From Vitis vinifera (lineage: Eukaryota > Streptophyta > Magnoliopsida > Vitales > Vitaceae): a DNA stretch of 64,000 nt. This document shows, piece after piece, positions 1-13,104 of this stretch. The stretch covers positions 1,253,001 through 1,317,000 of the forward strand of contig NC_081818.1 in NCBI RefSeq assembly GCF_030704535.1, read 5' to 3'. A program made the position numbers and the translations under genes. Position 1 is the first letter of the stretch, and every line of letters starts with the position of its first letter. The notes beneath the pieces are model-generated. The model made no database searches. It was not told the origin of the DNA and was given only the letters and a program-made list of their open reading frames with translations.

Positions 1-1200
1 TATTTTCATTCCCTATTCCAACGTACCAAACACCCCCTTAAAGGAAAATGACTAGTTTTATATTTATGCTATGTTTGGTTCTTGAAAATATGAGGGAAAA
101 TGTGAGAAAGAAAATAGAAAATAGGAATATTTTGAAAACATTGTCAAATAGAGCCAATACCGGTTCAAAATGTAAATTATAGGAAGTGATTGAATGAAAT
201 TTAAATTATTTTTATTTTATTCAATGAAAAATACTAAAAATAAAATATAATAAAATTATTTAATTTTTTAAATATGTTTATTTTATTATTCTATGCAAAA
301 ATCTTTTCCATACTTAATTTTAGAAAAAATAAATAAATTCATTTGTAATTTTAAATAACTTAAAATGAGCAATAAAATATATATTTTTATATGAGTGTTG
401 GATTAAAAATGGATAAAATAATTTCTCAATAGGAAAGTAATGTTCATATTTTGGCAACATAAAAAAATGATCTTTTTGTGATAAAAATACCATCATCATT
501 TTTTTCATCAAAATATCTTGTTTTTATGATAAAAAAAACTAAAATAACCTTAATTTTTTTATGCTTTTTTTTTTAAAAAAAATCTAAAGCAAGAGACATT
601 TATGTTCAATTAAAGTCATATTTACAATTCTAGCAAATGGGTGTTAATTTTGCAAAATTAGAATTATTTTATATATATGGAACAATTTTTTTTTTTATGT
701 TTATGGCACTAATTTTTATCGGAAAAATAACATTTAATTTTTTAAATAATAAAATTTTGTAGGTTTATTTAACAATACTATAAAAAAATACACTTTTTTA
801 AATTTAGGAATAATATTATATTTAAGAAAATTAAATACAAAAATATTTTTTCAACTATTTTTTAAGAAAATATTGTATATTTATATGCCATATAAAATTT
901 CATAATCCTTTTTTTTCGAAATATTCTAAAATATATCTAAAAAATGCCTTAATTTTATTTTAAAAATCACTCTATTTTAATAGTAAATTCTCAAAAAAGA
1001 AAAAGAAAAAGAAATCAACTCAAAATTTATTAATCGTATTTTTTTTTTTTTTAAGTTAATGCTTTAAAAACAGTTTTCAAACACCCCCTTACATTCCATG
1101 TTTTTTCACTTTTCCCACAATCTTCAAATTCAAATTAATGGCATTCCGTAAATCAATCCTGATCCAAGCCCATTTATACGAAACGCCTTGGTTTAAAAAA
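1..1200. other. AT-rich upstream region without a gene
   Basis: This stretch is very AT-rich with long A and T runs and no supportable coding sequence. Around 73-110 it contains a copy of the 'TTTGGTT-nn-GAnAAAAT-GAGGGAAAAT' type word that also occurs in introns and leaders elsewhere in the window. The last 150 bases lead into the importin-alpha promoter. Confidence 0.6.
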
Positions 1201-1204
1201 ACCC

Positions 1205-1213
1205 TATATAAAG
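1205..1213 (+). promoter_or_regulatory. TATA box of the importin-alpha gene
   Basis: TATATAAAG lies about 95 bases before the importin-alpha start codon and is followed by a pyrimidine-rich stretch (TTTCTTTTCTCTCTTC), a common layout for a plant core promoter and 5' leader. The assignment rests on position and sequence only. Confidence 0.6.
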
Positions 1214-1300
1214 CGCTTTGTTTCTTTTCTCTCTTCAAATCAAACCCCTCTCTAGGGTTTTTCATTTTCACTGTCCAGCAATTCTCCGACACCATCGACG

Positions 1301-4300
1301 ATGTCTCTCCGGCCGAGCGCGAGGACCGAGGTTCGACGGAACCGATACAAGGTCTCTGTAGATGCGGAAGAAGGTCGGAGGCGGAGAGAAGACAACATGG
1401 TTGAGATCCGAAAGAATCGGAGAGAAGAGAGCTTGCAGAAGAAGAGACGCGAAGGCCTTCAGGCCCAGACGTTACCTGCGTCAATCCATTCTGCTGCTGT
1501 TGAAAAGAAGGTATAATTATGGTTGATTCGATCCAATTTATTCATTTCCGACTGTTCGATCAGGCGCGTGCGGTACACTTTTCAATTCCGCTTTAGGGTT
1601 CGGATTCGATTCGTTGATGTGTGATTTTTTCTCATTTCTGAGCTTATTTGTCATTGGTCTTATGGAAATGAGTTGTGTGTTTTGAACTTTTTTGTTGTTT
1701 ATGAGGGTTTTGGACTGAATATGTCACTACTGCTAAGCAAATTTAGAAGGGTTATTTAATCATGAGGTCCCCCCCCTCCCCTCATTTTTAAAGAGCTTTA
1801 TGCGATTATTACTGCTTTTGGCCTAATTCGGAATCCGATTAGTGGGTGTTTTTTTTATTTTTTTTTATTTTTTTTGAGTTTATTGGAGATTGCCCATGTT
1901 ATGTATAATTTGAGTGGGTTGAGCTTTTATCATGTGGGGAAATGTCGAATTTCCCCGGTTACTGTTCTTTCGCATATCAGTGTTTGGTATTGTAATGGTT
2001 GGTTTTCATATTTCTAGCAATTTTTTTTGAAGGTTTATAGTGTAAATTGACGATTGTGGGTGGTTTGCTTTTGACCTTCTGTTTAATGTCTTTGAGTGTA
2101 AGAATGGCCCTAATACCAATATTGAATGGTTTTTATTGCAGTTGGAATTTTTACCATCCATGGTTGCTGGTGTCTGGACTGATGACAGTAACATACAACT
2201 TGAGGCAACTACACAATTTCGAAAGTTGCTTTCAATAGGTGAAGATTTGGGCCTTATAAGGCACATTATCCATTCCGTATATTTATTTTCTGATTAAATA
2301 TTTGTAATTTTGTGATGTATATTATTCTTTGGCTAAAACCAGAGCGTTGTCCCCCAATTGAGGAAGTTATTCAATCTGGCGTTGTTCCTCGCTTTGTTGA
2401 GTTTCTTGTGAGGGAGGACTTCCCACAGCTTCAAGTATGTTATGATACCCTCCCTCATGGCTTTTAAATTATTCATATTGATATGATATTTTCAGACGAT
2501 TTGATTATTTGAAAAATCCTGTAGTTTGAAGCAGCATGGGCTCTCACAAACATTGCTTCTGGGACATCTGACAACACTAAGGTGGTAATTGATCATGGGG
2601 CTGTCCCGGTGTTTGTGAAACTTCTTGGTTCTCCAAGTGATGATGTTCGTGAACAGGTACATATTTTGAAGAACATTCCTACCTGCTAATATAGTTTTTA
2701 GTTTAGTTTGTCTTTTTAATTATTGCATTTTTTTTTGGTATGCTTGTTTGGAATGTATTTCACAAATTCTTGGTGAATTTCCGGTTAATCAGCGCTTAAA
2801 AGTTTAATATTGGGATGAAGTTTGAAATTGATTTCTCATACCTGTTTTATTTTGCTCATTTAGGCTGTGTGGGCCCTAGGAAATGTTGCCGGTGATTCCC
2901 CCAGATGCCGTGATCTTGTCCTTGGCCATGGGGCTCTGCTTCCTTTGCTGGCACAGTTGAACGAACATGCAAAGCTGTCTATGCTCAGGAATGCTACCTG
3001 GACACTTTCAAATTTCTGTAGGGGCAAGCCACAGCCTCCTTTTGATCAGGTTTGCTGTTTTGAATGTTCTACTTAACTTTGAGAAAATGTGATGGTAGCC
3101 AATAGTATTTATCTCTTCACTATGCGGCTGGACTTGGTTTTATGCTCTTATAGGTGTTTTCTCACCTTTCCACTTACTAATGTATACATATACATGTTGA
3201 GCACCTGTAGAAGAAAGCTTTCTTCCAATATTGAGGTTTTTGATGTTAAGGGCCATATTCAGGGTACAGGATGTCCTATCCCAAAACCAACTTGTTGAAT
3301 TTTCAAGATATGATTGCTAAATGGTTCTGTTTTTGACTTTGCTAAAGCTAATATAAAGTACAAATAGCTCATATATCATGTTCAAATATTAATGTAGAGT
3401 ATTGTGGAAAGGAAATATAAACAAGAGGGTGTTTTTTCCCCTGTTTTAGGGCTTGAGTGGTGTTTGTGTTGTGGGTTTGAGTTAGCAGGTGTTTTGGTGG
3501 TTTAGTCATTGAGACTTCCATTTGTTTTTTTTGATAAGTAAAGAGAATTTCATACATAAAGAGATGCCAAAAAAGCGACTCAAGGTATACAAACCTATAC
3601 ACCCACCACCAAAAAGGCCAAAGAAAAAGAAGAAGGAGACCAGAATCCAATAGGCCCAAAAAACAGTCTTAACAGGATCCCAACCAATCAATAAAATTAA
3701 CCATAGTTAGAGGGCATTCAACTATAAACAGCTTAGCCTCAAACCAAAAAGAATAAACAAAAGAGTATTTCAATCTCTGGATTGACAACTCATCATCCTT
3801 AAAAGCCAATCTATTTCTCGTCTTCCAAACCGTCCAAAATATATAAAGAGGAGCAGCTCTCCACACCTTCCTGTGCTTTTTACCCACAAAAGAACCTTGT
3901 CAGCTAAGGAGAGTCTCTCTAACTGAAGAGGGATAACCCAAGACACCCCAAACAAAGTAAAGCGTAACTCCCGTAGGACCCTTGTTTTTGAGCAGTGAAG
4001 TAGCAAAGGGTTTATGCTCCTCATTCTCAAGACACATAAAATATCTATTTGCCAAGGCCCATCTTCTTTTCTGAACAAGATCTAGGGTTAATGCTTTACC
4101 CCATGTAGCCTCCCACGCAAAGAAACTAATATTGGGTTGTTCCCACACATTCCAAATACAGCTAGAAGGAAATAAGTAAGGGTAATCTGCTTCTAGAGCA
4201 AGGTAGAGAGACTTGGTCGAGAACTTGCCACTCTTTGTTTCGGTCCAAACCACTATATAATCCACATCTCCAAGCACTCTCTTCCCGTGAAGCCGCTCCA

Positions 4301-7300
4301 AAAATCTTTCTGCCTCCTCCACCTCCCAATCATTTAGGGCTCTTGAAAAACAGGGATTCCAACCCCCCCAACCCCCCTCAACCAATGGATCCCAAAAATC
4401 CGCCACCCAAGCTTCCTTGTCAACAGACAAAGCGAAGAGGGAAGGAAAAGACACACACAAAGGGGAATCCCCACATCATCTATCCCTCCAAAATCCCACC
4501 CTCCTCCCATTGCTAACAATGAAAGAAATCCGAGCACCCATTAACTCCTAGTCCATCCTTATTCCTTTCCAAAGCCCCACGCCATGCGCCTCTCTTACTT
4601 CCCACGAGCACCAACCCCCTCTATCTTCCCCATACTTCCCTCTAATCACTTGATTCCACAAAGCCTCTCTCTCATTTGCGAATCGCCAATTCCATTTGGA
4701 AAGAAAAGCCTTATTGAGGATGGAAAGACTTTTGACCCCCGATTCCCCTTTCTTTTTACTTAAGCACACTAACTCCTATCTTACTAAATGTGGTTTTTGC
4801 TCCAAGCTGCCACCACCCTAAAGGAAGTCCCTTTGAATTTGCTCTAGTCTTCGGCTAACTAAACGTGGTAGGTGCAACAAAGACATAAAATAAATAGGAA
4901 GATTCAACAAAGTACTTCGAATTAAAGTTGCTCTTCCTCCCTTGGATAAGTATCGTCTCTTCCACATGGTCAATCTTCTACAGAATCGCTCTTCCACTTC
5001 ATCCTACATTGATACTGACTTAAACGGAGCACCCAAGGGAAGGCCCAGATAAGTGGATGGGAGATTGACCACTCTACAACCAAACCAAGGTGAGATCATC
5101 TATATTCTCTACCCTCCTTACTGGAATGAGTTCACTTTTCTCCAAGTTTATTCGTAACCCCGACAGGGCCTCGAACCACATAAGCAACCAATTTAGATAA
5201 GTCAGATGGTTTTGAGAAGCTTGGCAGAACACCAGGGTGTCATCAGCAAACAACAAGTGGGAAATCTGAACCCCTTTTTCACTCTTCACCTTACAGCCTG
5301 ACATAAAACCTCCATCCATAGCCCTTTTAAGAAAGGAGCTAAAGACCTGCATTGCAATCACAAAAAGATAAGGCGAGAGAGGATCACCTTGCCTCAATCC
5401 CCTTGAGCTTTGAAAGAAGCCCTTAGACGTGCCATTAACCAACATAGAGAAGCTTGCAGTGGATATGCATCACTTAATCCACCCTATCCATTTCTCCCCA
5501 AAACCTAGTTTCTGCATAACTGTGAAAAGAGAAGATCAGTTCACATTGTCATATGCCTTCTCTATGTCAAGTTTACACATAATACTATTCTCATTATTCT
5601 TTAGAATCGAGTCAATTGCTTCATTAGTTATCAGCATTGCATCTAGGATTTGTCTACCCTCCACAAAAGCCCCTTGAGCCTTAGAATCCACCTTTCCAAC
5701 CACCTTTTTTAGTCTATTGGCTAAAACCTTAGCCAACCACTTGTACAGGCTTCCCACTAAGCTTATGGGCCTAAAGTCCCTTAAATCTCTAGCTCCCACT
5801 TTTTTTGGGATTAAAATCATAAAAGTTGCATTTAGACTTTTAACAAATTTACTGTGTCCATAGAATTCCTTGAAGAAACTCATCACATCATCTTTCACAA
5901 AGTCCCAAGCGAACTGCCAGAAAGCTATTAAAAGCCATTAGGACCCGGAGCTTTATCCTTGCTACATCCCAACAGCGTGCCATACACCTCCTCTTTCGTG
6001 AACGACACCTCCAACGCACCAACATCCATATTTTGCAGCATTTCACACTGCAACCCGGATAAAGGAGGGCGCCAGTCCCCCGGATTAGACAGTGGAGATC
6101 TAAAGGCATTTACTATCCCTTCGCTTATCCCATTCTCCTCCGAATGCCAAACACCATTAATCCTAATTCGGTCCACATTGTTTCTTCTTCTGTGAACATT
6201 TGCCATCTTGTGGAAAAAACTCGTATTTCTGTAACCCTCTTTCAGCTACACTTCCCTAGATTTTTGTTTCTAAGTAATCTCTTCTAATAAAACCCATTTT
6301 TTATATTCTTCCCTTGCTTCTCTTTTAGCTTCCATCTCTTCCAAAGACAGTTTGTTAGTCTTCTCCTTAGCATCCCAAAACTCCATCTGATCCAAAGCCA
6401 AATTCTTCCTGTATTCCACCCTGCTAAAGACATCTCTGTTCCACTCTTTCAAATTAGACTTCACAACCTTTAGTTTTTCAACCAAAATAAAGTTTGCAGA
6501 ACCATTAAAGTTGTCCCCCTACCATCAAGATTTCAACAAATCCTTAAAACCCTCCTCTTTAAGCCACATATTCTCAAATCTAAAGGGGGATGGACCTCTT
6601 CTCAAAGCCCCTCCTCCTTCTAACAGAATTGGGAAGTGGTCAGACACTGGTCTCGGGAGGACACATTGCCTCGAACCACTAAAACGACAATCCCACTTCT
6701 CATTGACCAAGAAGCGATCTAGCCTTGAGAAAGACTGGTTATTCACCTCTCCACTCTAAGTAAAAGGACCCCCAATCAGAGGCAAGTCCTTTAACTCTAG
6801 GTCTTCTATTACTTTTGAGAATCTTCTCATGTCTGAATTCAAACTCCCTTCTCTATTGTGCTCTTCATGGCTTAAGATGGCATTAAAATCGCCAGCAACA
6901 CACCACGACCTATTCCAAAGGCCTTTAATGGCCCCCAACTCATCCCAGAAACACTCCCTGTCTCTTCTCATGGTTGGACTATAAACCCCTTCTCCTCCTC
7001 CAAGATATTTCACAGTCCATTCCAACTTTCTCAACTCCTTTTCAAACCTTGAAGATTCCAATATTCTCTTTTTCCTACCATCCAGCTTCCCCTTCTGAAT
7101 TTTCATCTCTTTCATTCTTTTGAGCAGAAACAAAATCTCTCCTTCGAAGCCCTCCGTCGGCATTCCAAGGCATCGGCTAAACTTAGCCAAGCAACTAGAC
7201 TGCCAACACGGCTCACCCACTTCGTTCCTCTCCTCCATAATCTCTTGAAGAGCCCTTTCCGAAGCATCCTCTGTCTCCTCCTCAACAATCCCATTAGCCA

Positions 7301-9687
7301 ATCCTAACAACTCGACAGTTCCATTTGTTACCCTTTAACATCTGCTTATATGCTTTTTGTTTTCCTCTATGATGTCTCCATCAGTTCATTTTTGGGTTAG
7401 TGAATTTGCAAAGGGTTTCCAATGGGAAGGGATGATGAGGCCAATGATTTGTCACATTTGGGAATTTAGTGATTGTATTTTATAAAGGTAGGTGCCCTTG
7501 GGGATTGGAAGGTTGGGAATTCTTAATACATCTTTGCTTGGTAAATAGCTCTTATGATTTGTGGGGGTACTGATTGACTGTAGATAGAGGTAATGGTGAA
7601 GAATATGTGAGTAGGTGGGGTGGTGGTGCTTGGGCTGCAGTTGGGGCCTGTGGAAGGATATCTGTCATATCAAGAAGGGTTATGACCTTCTCAGGTTTGA
7701 CTTTCTCTTAATGGCAAAGGTCATAAGATAAAGCTTGGCCTGGATGTTAGGTATTGGGAAATGAGCCTGATGGTTCTGTCTTAGGCTTCCTGGTGCCCAT
7801 TTGCTATCACATCATTAACAGTATAATGACTCTTGATCTTGCTAATGGTAACTGTTTTACTGCATGATGTCTAAATGATTGTAATGGTCTTATGGCATGC
7901 CTTGTTGAATGTTGTAGGCCGTAACCTGTATTGTTATGTTATTTGATTAATTTTTTTCCTCTTGAATTTTGTTGCACAGACAAAGCCTGCTCTTCCAGCA
8001 CTTGAGCGTCTTATTCACTCAAATGATGAAGAGGTGTTAACTGATGCATGTTGGGCACTGTCTTATCTTTCTGATGGTACAAATGACAAAATTCAAGCTG
8101 TTATTGAAGCGGGTGTATGTCCTAGGCTTGTTGAACTTTTACTGTGAGTTTTTAGAAATTTTGAGTTAGTTCTGGACTTCTTTTGGCTGTGGGATGTGTT
8201 GTTTCCATTAATTTGTACCTCGGGCCTGAACTTCTTTCTTGGACTTTGGTCAGTCACCCATCTCCTTCTGTTCTCATTCCTGCACTTCGCACGGTTGGAA
8301 ACATTGTCACTGGAGATGATATGCAAACCCAGGTATTGCCCACTTAAAAAACATCTGTAAATATTTTGGTCTCCTGCATGTAATCCTTTTATTCTTAAAA
8401 ATATAAAAGGTCAACTAAGTTACTAACAGCTAATATTTGGTTTAACTCTCATGTTATAATATGGTAGTTGAGAGCATGTGATGTTTTTTCATGTGTAAAG
8501 TTACCTGTTGAGAGAAATGTTGCAAATTTGGTGAATGGATTTTTCACCAACTCATTTGCACTCATAACATTCCTATTTGATCTGCCGTTTCATTTTTTGT
8601 TAATGTGGTCCTGTGTTTCTTAAATCCTGATTCTCTTCTTTGTCTGTTATTGAGTCTATCCCAAAGAAAGCTTAAATGGGGATGAATAGGTGGTTGTTTT
8701 TCTTTTGCTATTTCTATTTTGAGCTTTCCATCTGAGCTAATTGGGTTCAATGCTTCTCCAGTGCATAATCAACCATCAGGCTCTCCCTTGCCTTCTGAAC
8801 CTGTTGACCAATAACCATAAGAAGAGCATCAAGAAGGAAGCTTGTTGGACTATTTCAAATATCACAGCTGGCAACAAGGAGCAGATTCAGGTAATCTAAG
8901 GATTCTTCTTTTTTTAAACATGCGATCCTGAGTGCATTTTTGGCATTCATGGTTTTAATAAATTGGAACTGCAGTATATATGTGAATGTGAGGATGCTCA
9001 TATAGACTGATTTATTTTGTGGATGTATCATATTTCATTTTCATACATGCTAGGGTACTGAATGATGTATGTTTGTATGTATTTTCAAAATTTTGCAGGC
9101 TGTAATTGAGGCAAACATAATTGGTCCCCTTGTTCATCTGCTTCAAAATGCTGAGTTTGATATCAAGAAAGAGGCTGCTTGGGCAATCTCAAATGCTACA
9201 TCTGGTGGTTCACATGAACAAATCAAGTATGATCTTGATAGAAATTTCTTGTTCTCATGTCTTAGCAGTCTTGTTCTGTGTTTCTGCATGCATGTTTTTT
9301 ATTCTCTTTGCTGATGACAGGTACCTAGTTAGTCAAGCATCCATCAAGCCCTTGTGTGATCTTCTGGTCTGCCCTGATCCACGGATTGTCACAGTTTGTT
9401 TAGAAGGGCTTGAGAACATCTTGAAGGTTGGAGAAGCTGAGAAGAATTTGGGCAGTACTAGAGAGGTAAATCTCTATGCTCAGATGATTGACGATGCTGA
9501 AGGGTTGGAAAAAATTGAGAATTTACAAAGTCATGACAACACTGAGATCTATGAGAAGGCAGTGAAGATTCTTGAGACATATTGGTTAGAAGAGGAGGAT
9601 GAGACCATGCCTCCAGGTGATTCTTCCCAACCAGGGTTCCGCTTTGGTGAGGTTCCTGTTCCCACTGGTGGCTTCAACTTCAGCTAA
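1301..9687 (+). CDS. Importin subunit alpha (nuclear-import adaptor)
   Basis: Importin-alpha binds classical nuclear localisation signals through armadillo repeats and joins importin-beta through its N-terminal IBB domain to carry cargo through the nuclear pore. Ten exons join in frame with GT-AG introns: 1301-1510, 2142-2238, 2343-2434, 2525-2656, 2864-3049, 7980-8143, 8254-8332, 8762-8890, 9099-9226 and 9321-9687. That is 1584 nt, or 527 residues, the usual family length. The IBB is visible in exon 1 (basic runs around RRRREDN and EIRKNRREE). Exons 2-10 encode the armadillo repeats, with the NLS-pocket words [45 protein letters not shown] and WAISNATSG, each with the conserved Trp/Asn pair. 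The C-terminus is acidic (LEEEDE) and ends FNFS. The start follows the family N-terminus (MSLRPSAR). Intron 5 is 4.93 kb because it holds an antisense LINE; the other introns are all short. Confidence 0.96.
3770..4460 (-). pseudogene. LINE zf-RVT C-terminal domain
   Basis: The frame at 4460-3900 contains the [11 protein letters not shown] and [17 protein letters not shown] words of the zinc-binding region at the C-terminus of plant LINE polyproteins. The following segment (4078-3669) continues in other frames ([12 protein letters not shown] and [11 protein letters not shown]), so it is frameshifted. Confidence 0.75.
5074..5898 (-). pseudogene. LINE reverse transcriptase fragments
   Basis: Two overlapping frames encode RT blocks: one (5898-5536) with [16 protein letters not shown] and [10 protein letters not shown], the next (5445-5074) with [17 protein letters not shown] and [10 protein letters not shown], the polymerase active-site motif. 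The frame change between 5536 and 5445 breaks the enzyme. It is part of the LINE at 3527-7318. Confidence 0.88.
6756..7310 (-). pseudogene. LINE endonuclease (APE-like) C-terminal part
   Basis: The frame encodes a helical linker followed by the conserved end of the exonuclease-endonuclease-phosphatase fold: a [11 protein letters not shown] segment (catalytic Asp/Asn region), an EEHNREG stretch and a terminal LIGGPFT. It belongs to the LINE in importin-alpha intron 5. Continuation into 6746-6525 is in another frame, so at least one frameshift separates it from the next segment. Confidence 0.8.
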
Positions 9688-10560
9688 AGGTGTGTACACT
9701 CCGTAATGTCTGCTTTTCCTTTTCTACTTGGGTGTGGTACAGATATCTTTGCTGTCTTGAAATCTGAGTGCGACTTTAAAACTTGCAGGATTTCTAGTTG
9801 GTGGTTCATTGTAGACCTAGCTGAGTATGAAAGGGTAAATAGTTGGGGTCAGTTGAGGCATCTTGTCCTTGTCCTTGAGGTCATGGCTTGTCCAGTCTCC
9901 GGTGTGGTTGAAGTCTCTGGTGATCCAGTAGCCAGAATATTTGGGAAGAGAGGGAGATGGACCCCCATTTACAGAAACTTGGTTTTGTTGCTTCTGCATA
10001 GCAATGTGGTCGAGAACCAGGATGCTCTTTTTGGCAAGTGGTTGTCCCTGGCAAAGGTGTTCTCTTAAAGTTAATGTCCAAGTTTAATCTACTTCTATTT
10101 TCTTAGCTGTTATACAAGTCACTACAGCGTCCTTATACTGTTTGTGGGTGGGTGTTTTTTTGGCGCTTCTACCAAAACCGTCGTTATCTTGCCCAGCTTG
10201 TAGTTTTAAGAGATATGGGGATTTTCTTTTTTCCTTTCTATTGTAAGTGCTTGCTGTGATGATTTTGATTTTAATTCTTTCCGCCTCTTTTTTGTCTCAA
10301 AAAGTCTTCTCAGGTGGTTTTTTTTCTTTTGCAAAAAGGAAATCATTTAGAAATGTGTCATGCATAACTGTCAAAAGAACTTCTATACTAAAGAAAGAAA
10401 GATTCAAGTATCATCTATAAACAGTTTTGTTGTATTTTGTTGTGATTATATGCTTATATTTATGTTATTCTATACTATTCTCTTGTTCTTCTCTTCTTTT
10501 TTTTCCTTCTCCTTGACTCCCTAATAAAGCTGTTTGAGATGGTCTTTTTTAAATTGGTCT
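9688..10560 (+). other. Importin-alpha 3' untranslated region with polyA signal
   Basis: No coding gene is seen after the TAA stop. A possible 3'-UTR intron runs from GTGTGT at about 9691 to TTGCAG at about 9789. A canonical AATAAA lies at 10523-10528. An open frame at 9706-10068 has no recognisable protein and lies inside this transcript tail. Confidence 0.5.
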
Positions 10561-11174
10561 TGCAATCAGTGGTAGTTTAGTTTCCTTTGTTCAGCAGACC
10601 ATCACATTTAGTTTTGCAGGGAGGGCCAACTGAATCATGTTGCTCCATTATCAACTGTGTTGCCATTGATGATAACATTTGGGTCTTTTACAGGATGGGT
10701 CAGTTCTGAAACTTAGGTCTACATTGGTTGTTGCCTTTTAGAATTGTGATTTTCATATTATGTATGGCCATGTCTAGGGTTAGATTGGTTAAAGTAGATT
10801 TTTCTCTTTTGTCAATCAAAACCCTAGCCAAACTGTAAAACCTTCGTCTAGGTTCTAACCAAACCATACAACCTTCTTCCAAAAAATGTGGCTTTCTGGA
10901 TGTGGAAGAGTATCTATGCGGGAATAGGAATGGAAATAGGATGAGAATGACATGATTCTTGAGGAGTTGAGACGATGGCCATGTGATGATGCATCAAATA
11001 GATGCAAGGGTTGATGATTCAACTCAGTAGGTCCTTGTATGGACTGATGTTGTTCCCCACTAGGAGAGCTTTAGAGGGAATAGGGATGGACATCTATGGG
11101 TTTCATGTGCTTCCAAGCCAACTCCTATGTATGGCAAGAAAGTCCTATGTGTAGCTATGTATGCCTGATGAAAA

Positions 11175-11245
11175 CCTTAAAAGAACCTCTTATGTGAGAA
11201 CGGTTGTAAACCCTTAAAAGAACCTCTCATGTGAGAATGGTTGTG
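11175..11245. repeat. Imperfect tandem duplication of about 37 bp
   Basis: The phrase CTTAAAAGAACCTCT followed by ATGTGAGAA and a CGGTTGT/TGGTTGT ending occurs twice back to back (about 11175-11211 and 11212-11245) with a few substitutions. Confidence 0.7.
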
Positions 11246-12364
11246 TTTAGTAAAGTGAAAATAAGATGAGAACGGAGGAGAATTATAATACCATATAAAA
11301 GAGAGGAATCAAAATTCTAGTAAGGACGGAATTTGATTTTTAAAATTATAAATTTTTAATTTCTGTTGCTATTAATCAAATGATATTATGATTCACTTTT
11401 ATCCCCGTTTCCTTTCTTTGTATGAGATGATTATATTATTTTCTTTCTTATATATCTCACTTATTTCTTACATTTCATTTTATTACTTTCAAATATATAT
11501 ATTTTTTTTATTACTTTGATCTTTAATCTATGAAGGAATTATATCAAAGCACTCCTCTCAGGCCAATTTTAAATTTTTTTGCATTTTTCTCAAAATCCGA
11601 CTGTCCTCTTCCGAGGAATGTTTCAAATTATTCTCGTGTTTAAGCTTTTCTACAAGTCTCTTTGCCTCCATGACTTCGTACGATTACCAATGCGCGCACA
11701 CTCTCTCACATTTATATGCAATGAAAAGCCAAACGACAAACAATTGACATGATTTCATGTTATCGATGAGGTTGGCTTACACTCCTTCAAGGCTACAAGC
11801 CTACAACAATCATCACTGAAGACTGTCATTGGTCTTTTCTCCTCCTCCATCTTCTTCTAGATTCAGATTCAAGGCTCATCTTTTTATGAAATCACATCTC
11901 AAATTAAATGGGTTTTTTTTTTTAAAAGTGTGGGTAAAATGAGAGGTTTAGCCCAAAAACACCCATTTAACCAATTGGTTAATTATCATTGGGGAATGAG
12001 CTTGTTTGCAGACCTACCTTCCCTTTTCATGCCTTTGGTCTTTTCCACCACTCTCTCTCTAATCTCTATATGGTATAATACTTGGATTAAAAAAAAAAAA
12101 AAAAAAAAAAGGAATTTAAAGAGGTGTTTTTTGTTATGTTCCCAAGACAAACAGAATTGGGTCTGCCAGAACTTGCCTTTTCACTAGTCTCTCCTCCATA
12201 TTACCTTGTTGGAACTTTTTGTTTTTTGTTTTTTAAAATGTTTATCTACTTACTATAAAAAAAATGGGTATTTTCCATTGCTTGAACATCACAATCCAAA
12301 CATTAAATCATATTTTTTATAATGGAATATATCATTAGAAAACTTTTTTAAAAAGATATATAGA

Positions 12365-12660
12365 ATCTATGAGTTGTTTAGTAACTATTTCTTAAAACAA
12401 TTCTGAAAAATAATTTTTAAAAATAATTTTTTTGAAAAATCTATTTGAAATAAAAATCTACTTAAAACATGAAATATTTTTAATATATTTTTTATATCTA
12501 ATGTCTTATTTTTATATATTTGTATAATTATTTTTTAAAATAATTTTTAAAAAATAAGTAAAAACTAAAAGATGTTATTTAAAATATTTTATGTTTTTAA
12601 GAATATAAATTAAATTTGTTAAACATTTTTTTGTTCCTACTAATAAAAAACTATTATCGA
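12365..12660. repeat. MITE-like AT-rich repeat, TTGTTTRGTAACTATT family
   Basis: The block starts TTGTTTAGTAACTATTTC and continues with ACAATTCTGAAAAATAATTTTT. Blocks at 23690-24110 and 51585-51955 start in a similar way. Boundaries are approximate and I found no clear target duplication. Confidence 0.4.
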
Positions 12661-13007
12661 TTATTAAATAATGTTATGTCGGACCTTATGTTAAGTTATG
12701 ATACCATGCACAACTAACACAACTGTATTTTTATTTTTTTATTATCTTATAGATGGAATGTCATTTATTTATGTTGTAATTTCATCCCATTTATTTATCC
12801 TTTAATTTTATATATGTACAAAAGTTTATTGAAAAGGGAAATTTTAATTTATTTACAATTTTTAAATGGATAATTTAAAAAAAAAATTATAATAATTATA
12901 TATATATATATATATTTGATTTACAACATAGTATTTTCCAAATATAGGTGGGAATCATCTGGATGACATTCTCCACCGCTATAAAACCCTAACACATCCT
13001 TCAAAGT

Positions 13008-13019
13008 TGCCACGTGGCA
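13008..13019. promoter_or_regulatory. Palindromic G-box upstream of the GATA gene
   Basis: TGCCACGTGGCA is a perfect 12-bp palindrome around the CACGTG core. It sits about 350 bases before the GATA start codon and close to two TATA-like sites (12980-12986 and 13105-13110). G-boxes are bound by plant bHLH (PIF) and bZIP (HY5-like) factors. LLM-domain GATAs of the GNC/CGA1 type are known light-, PIF- and hormone-regulated genes, so the site fits, but binding is inference. Confidence 0.6.
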
Positions 13020-13104
13020 TCTTCCCTCCAATTTTTTTAACATTTTATAAATTTTGGCGGGTGATGTGTCACCAAACATTTGGTTTCAGGGGCATTTCCG
13101 TCAT

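Larger units (their letters stand above)
3527..7318 (-). mobile_element. 5'-truncated plant L1-type LINE in importin-alpha intron 5
   Basis: A non-LTR retrotransposon on the opposite strand to its host gene. Reading on the - strand, domains run in order: the C-terminal part of an endonuclease (about 7100-6760, with GDFNAI and a final GGPFTW-like end), a spacer, reverse transcriptase (about 6200-5070, with [21 protein letters not shown] and FADDT), then a zinc-binding zf-RVT tail (about 4200-3850, with [10 protein letters not shown]). An A-run ends it at about 3533-3525. An exact 11-bp direct repeat, TTCCATTTGTT, flanks it at 3516-3526 and 7319-7329, as expected of target-primed insertion. The coding frame is broken in many places, so it looks inactive. 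The N-terminal part of the endonuclease and any ORF1 are missing. Confidence 0.9.
10561..12960. other. Intergenic region, no gene seen
   Basis: The sequence becomes AT-rich after about 11300. It holds a short imperfect direct repeat at 11175-11245, an A-run of about 22 at 12090-12111, a MITE-like block at 12365-12660 and a TA microsatellite at about 12895-12914. I see no coding potential. Confidence 0.5.

Noticed and set aside
1089-1484. Open frame of 131 codons on the - strand over importin-alpha exon 1
   Set aside because: It is the antisense shadow of the IBB-coding exon, with no family signature.
9706-10068. Open frame of 120 codons after importin-alpha
   Set aside because: It lies in the 3' UTR, probably across an untranslated intron, and shows no protein-family features.
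12090-12111. A-run as the polyA tail of a processed pseudogene
   Set aside because: The preceding sequence shows no coding remnants and no flanking duplication was found.
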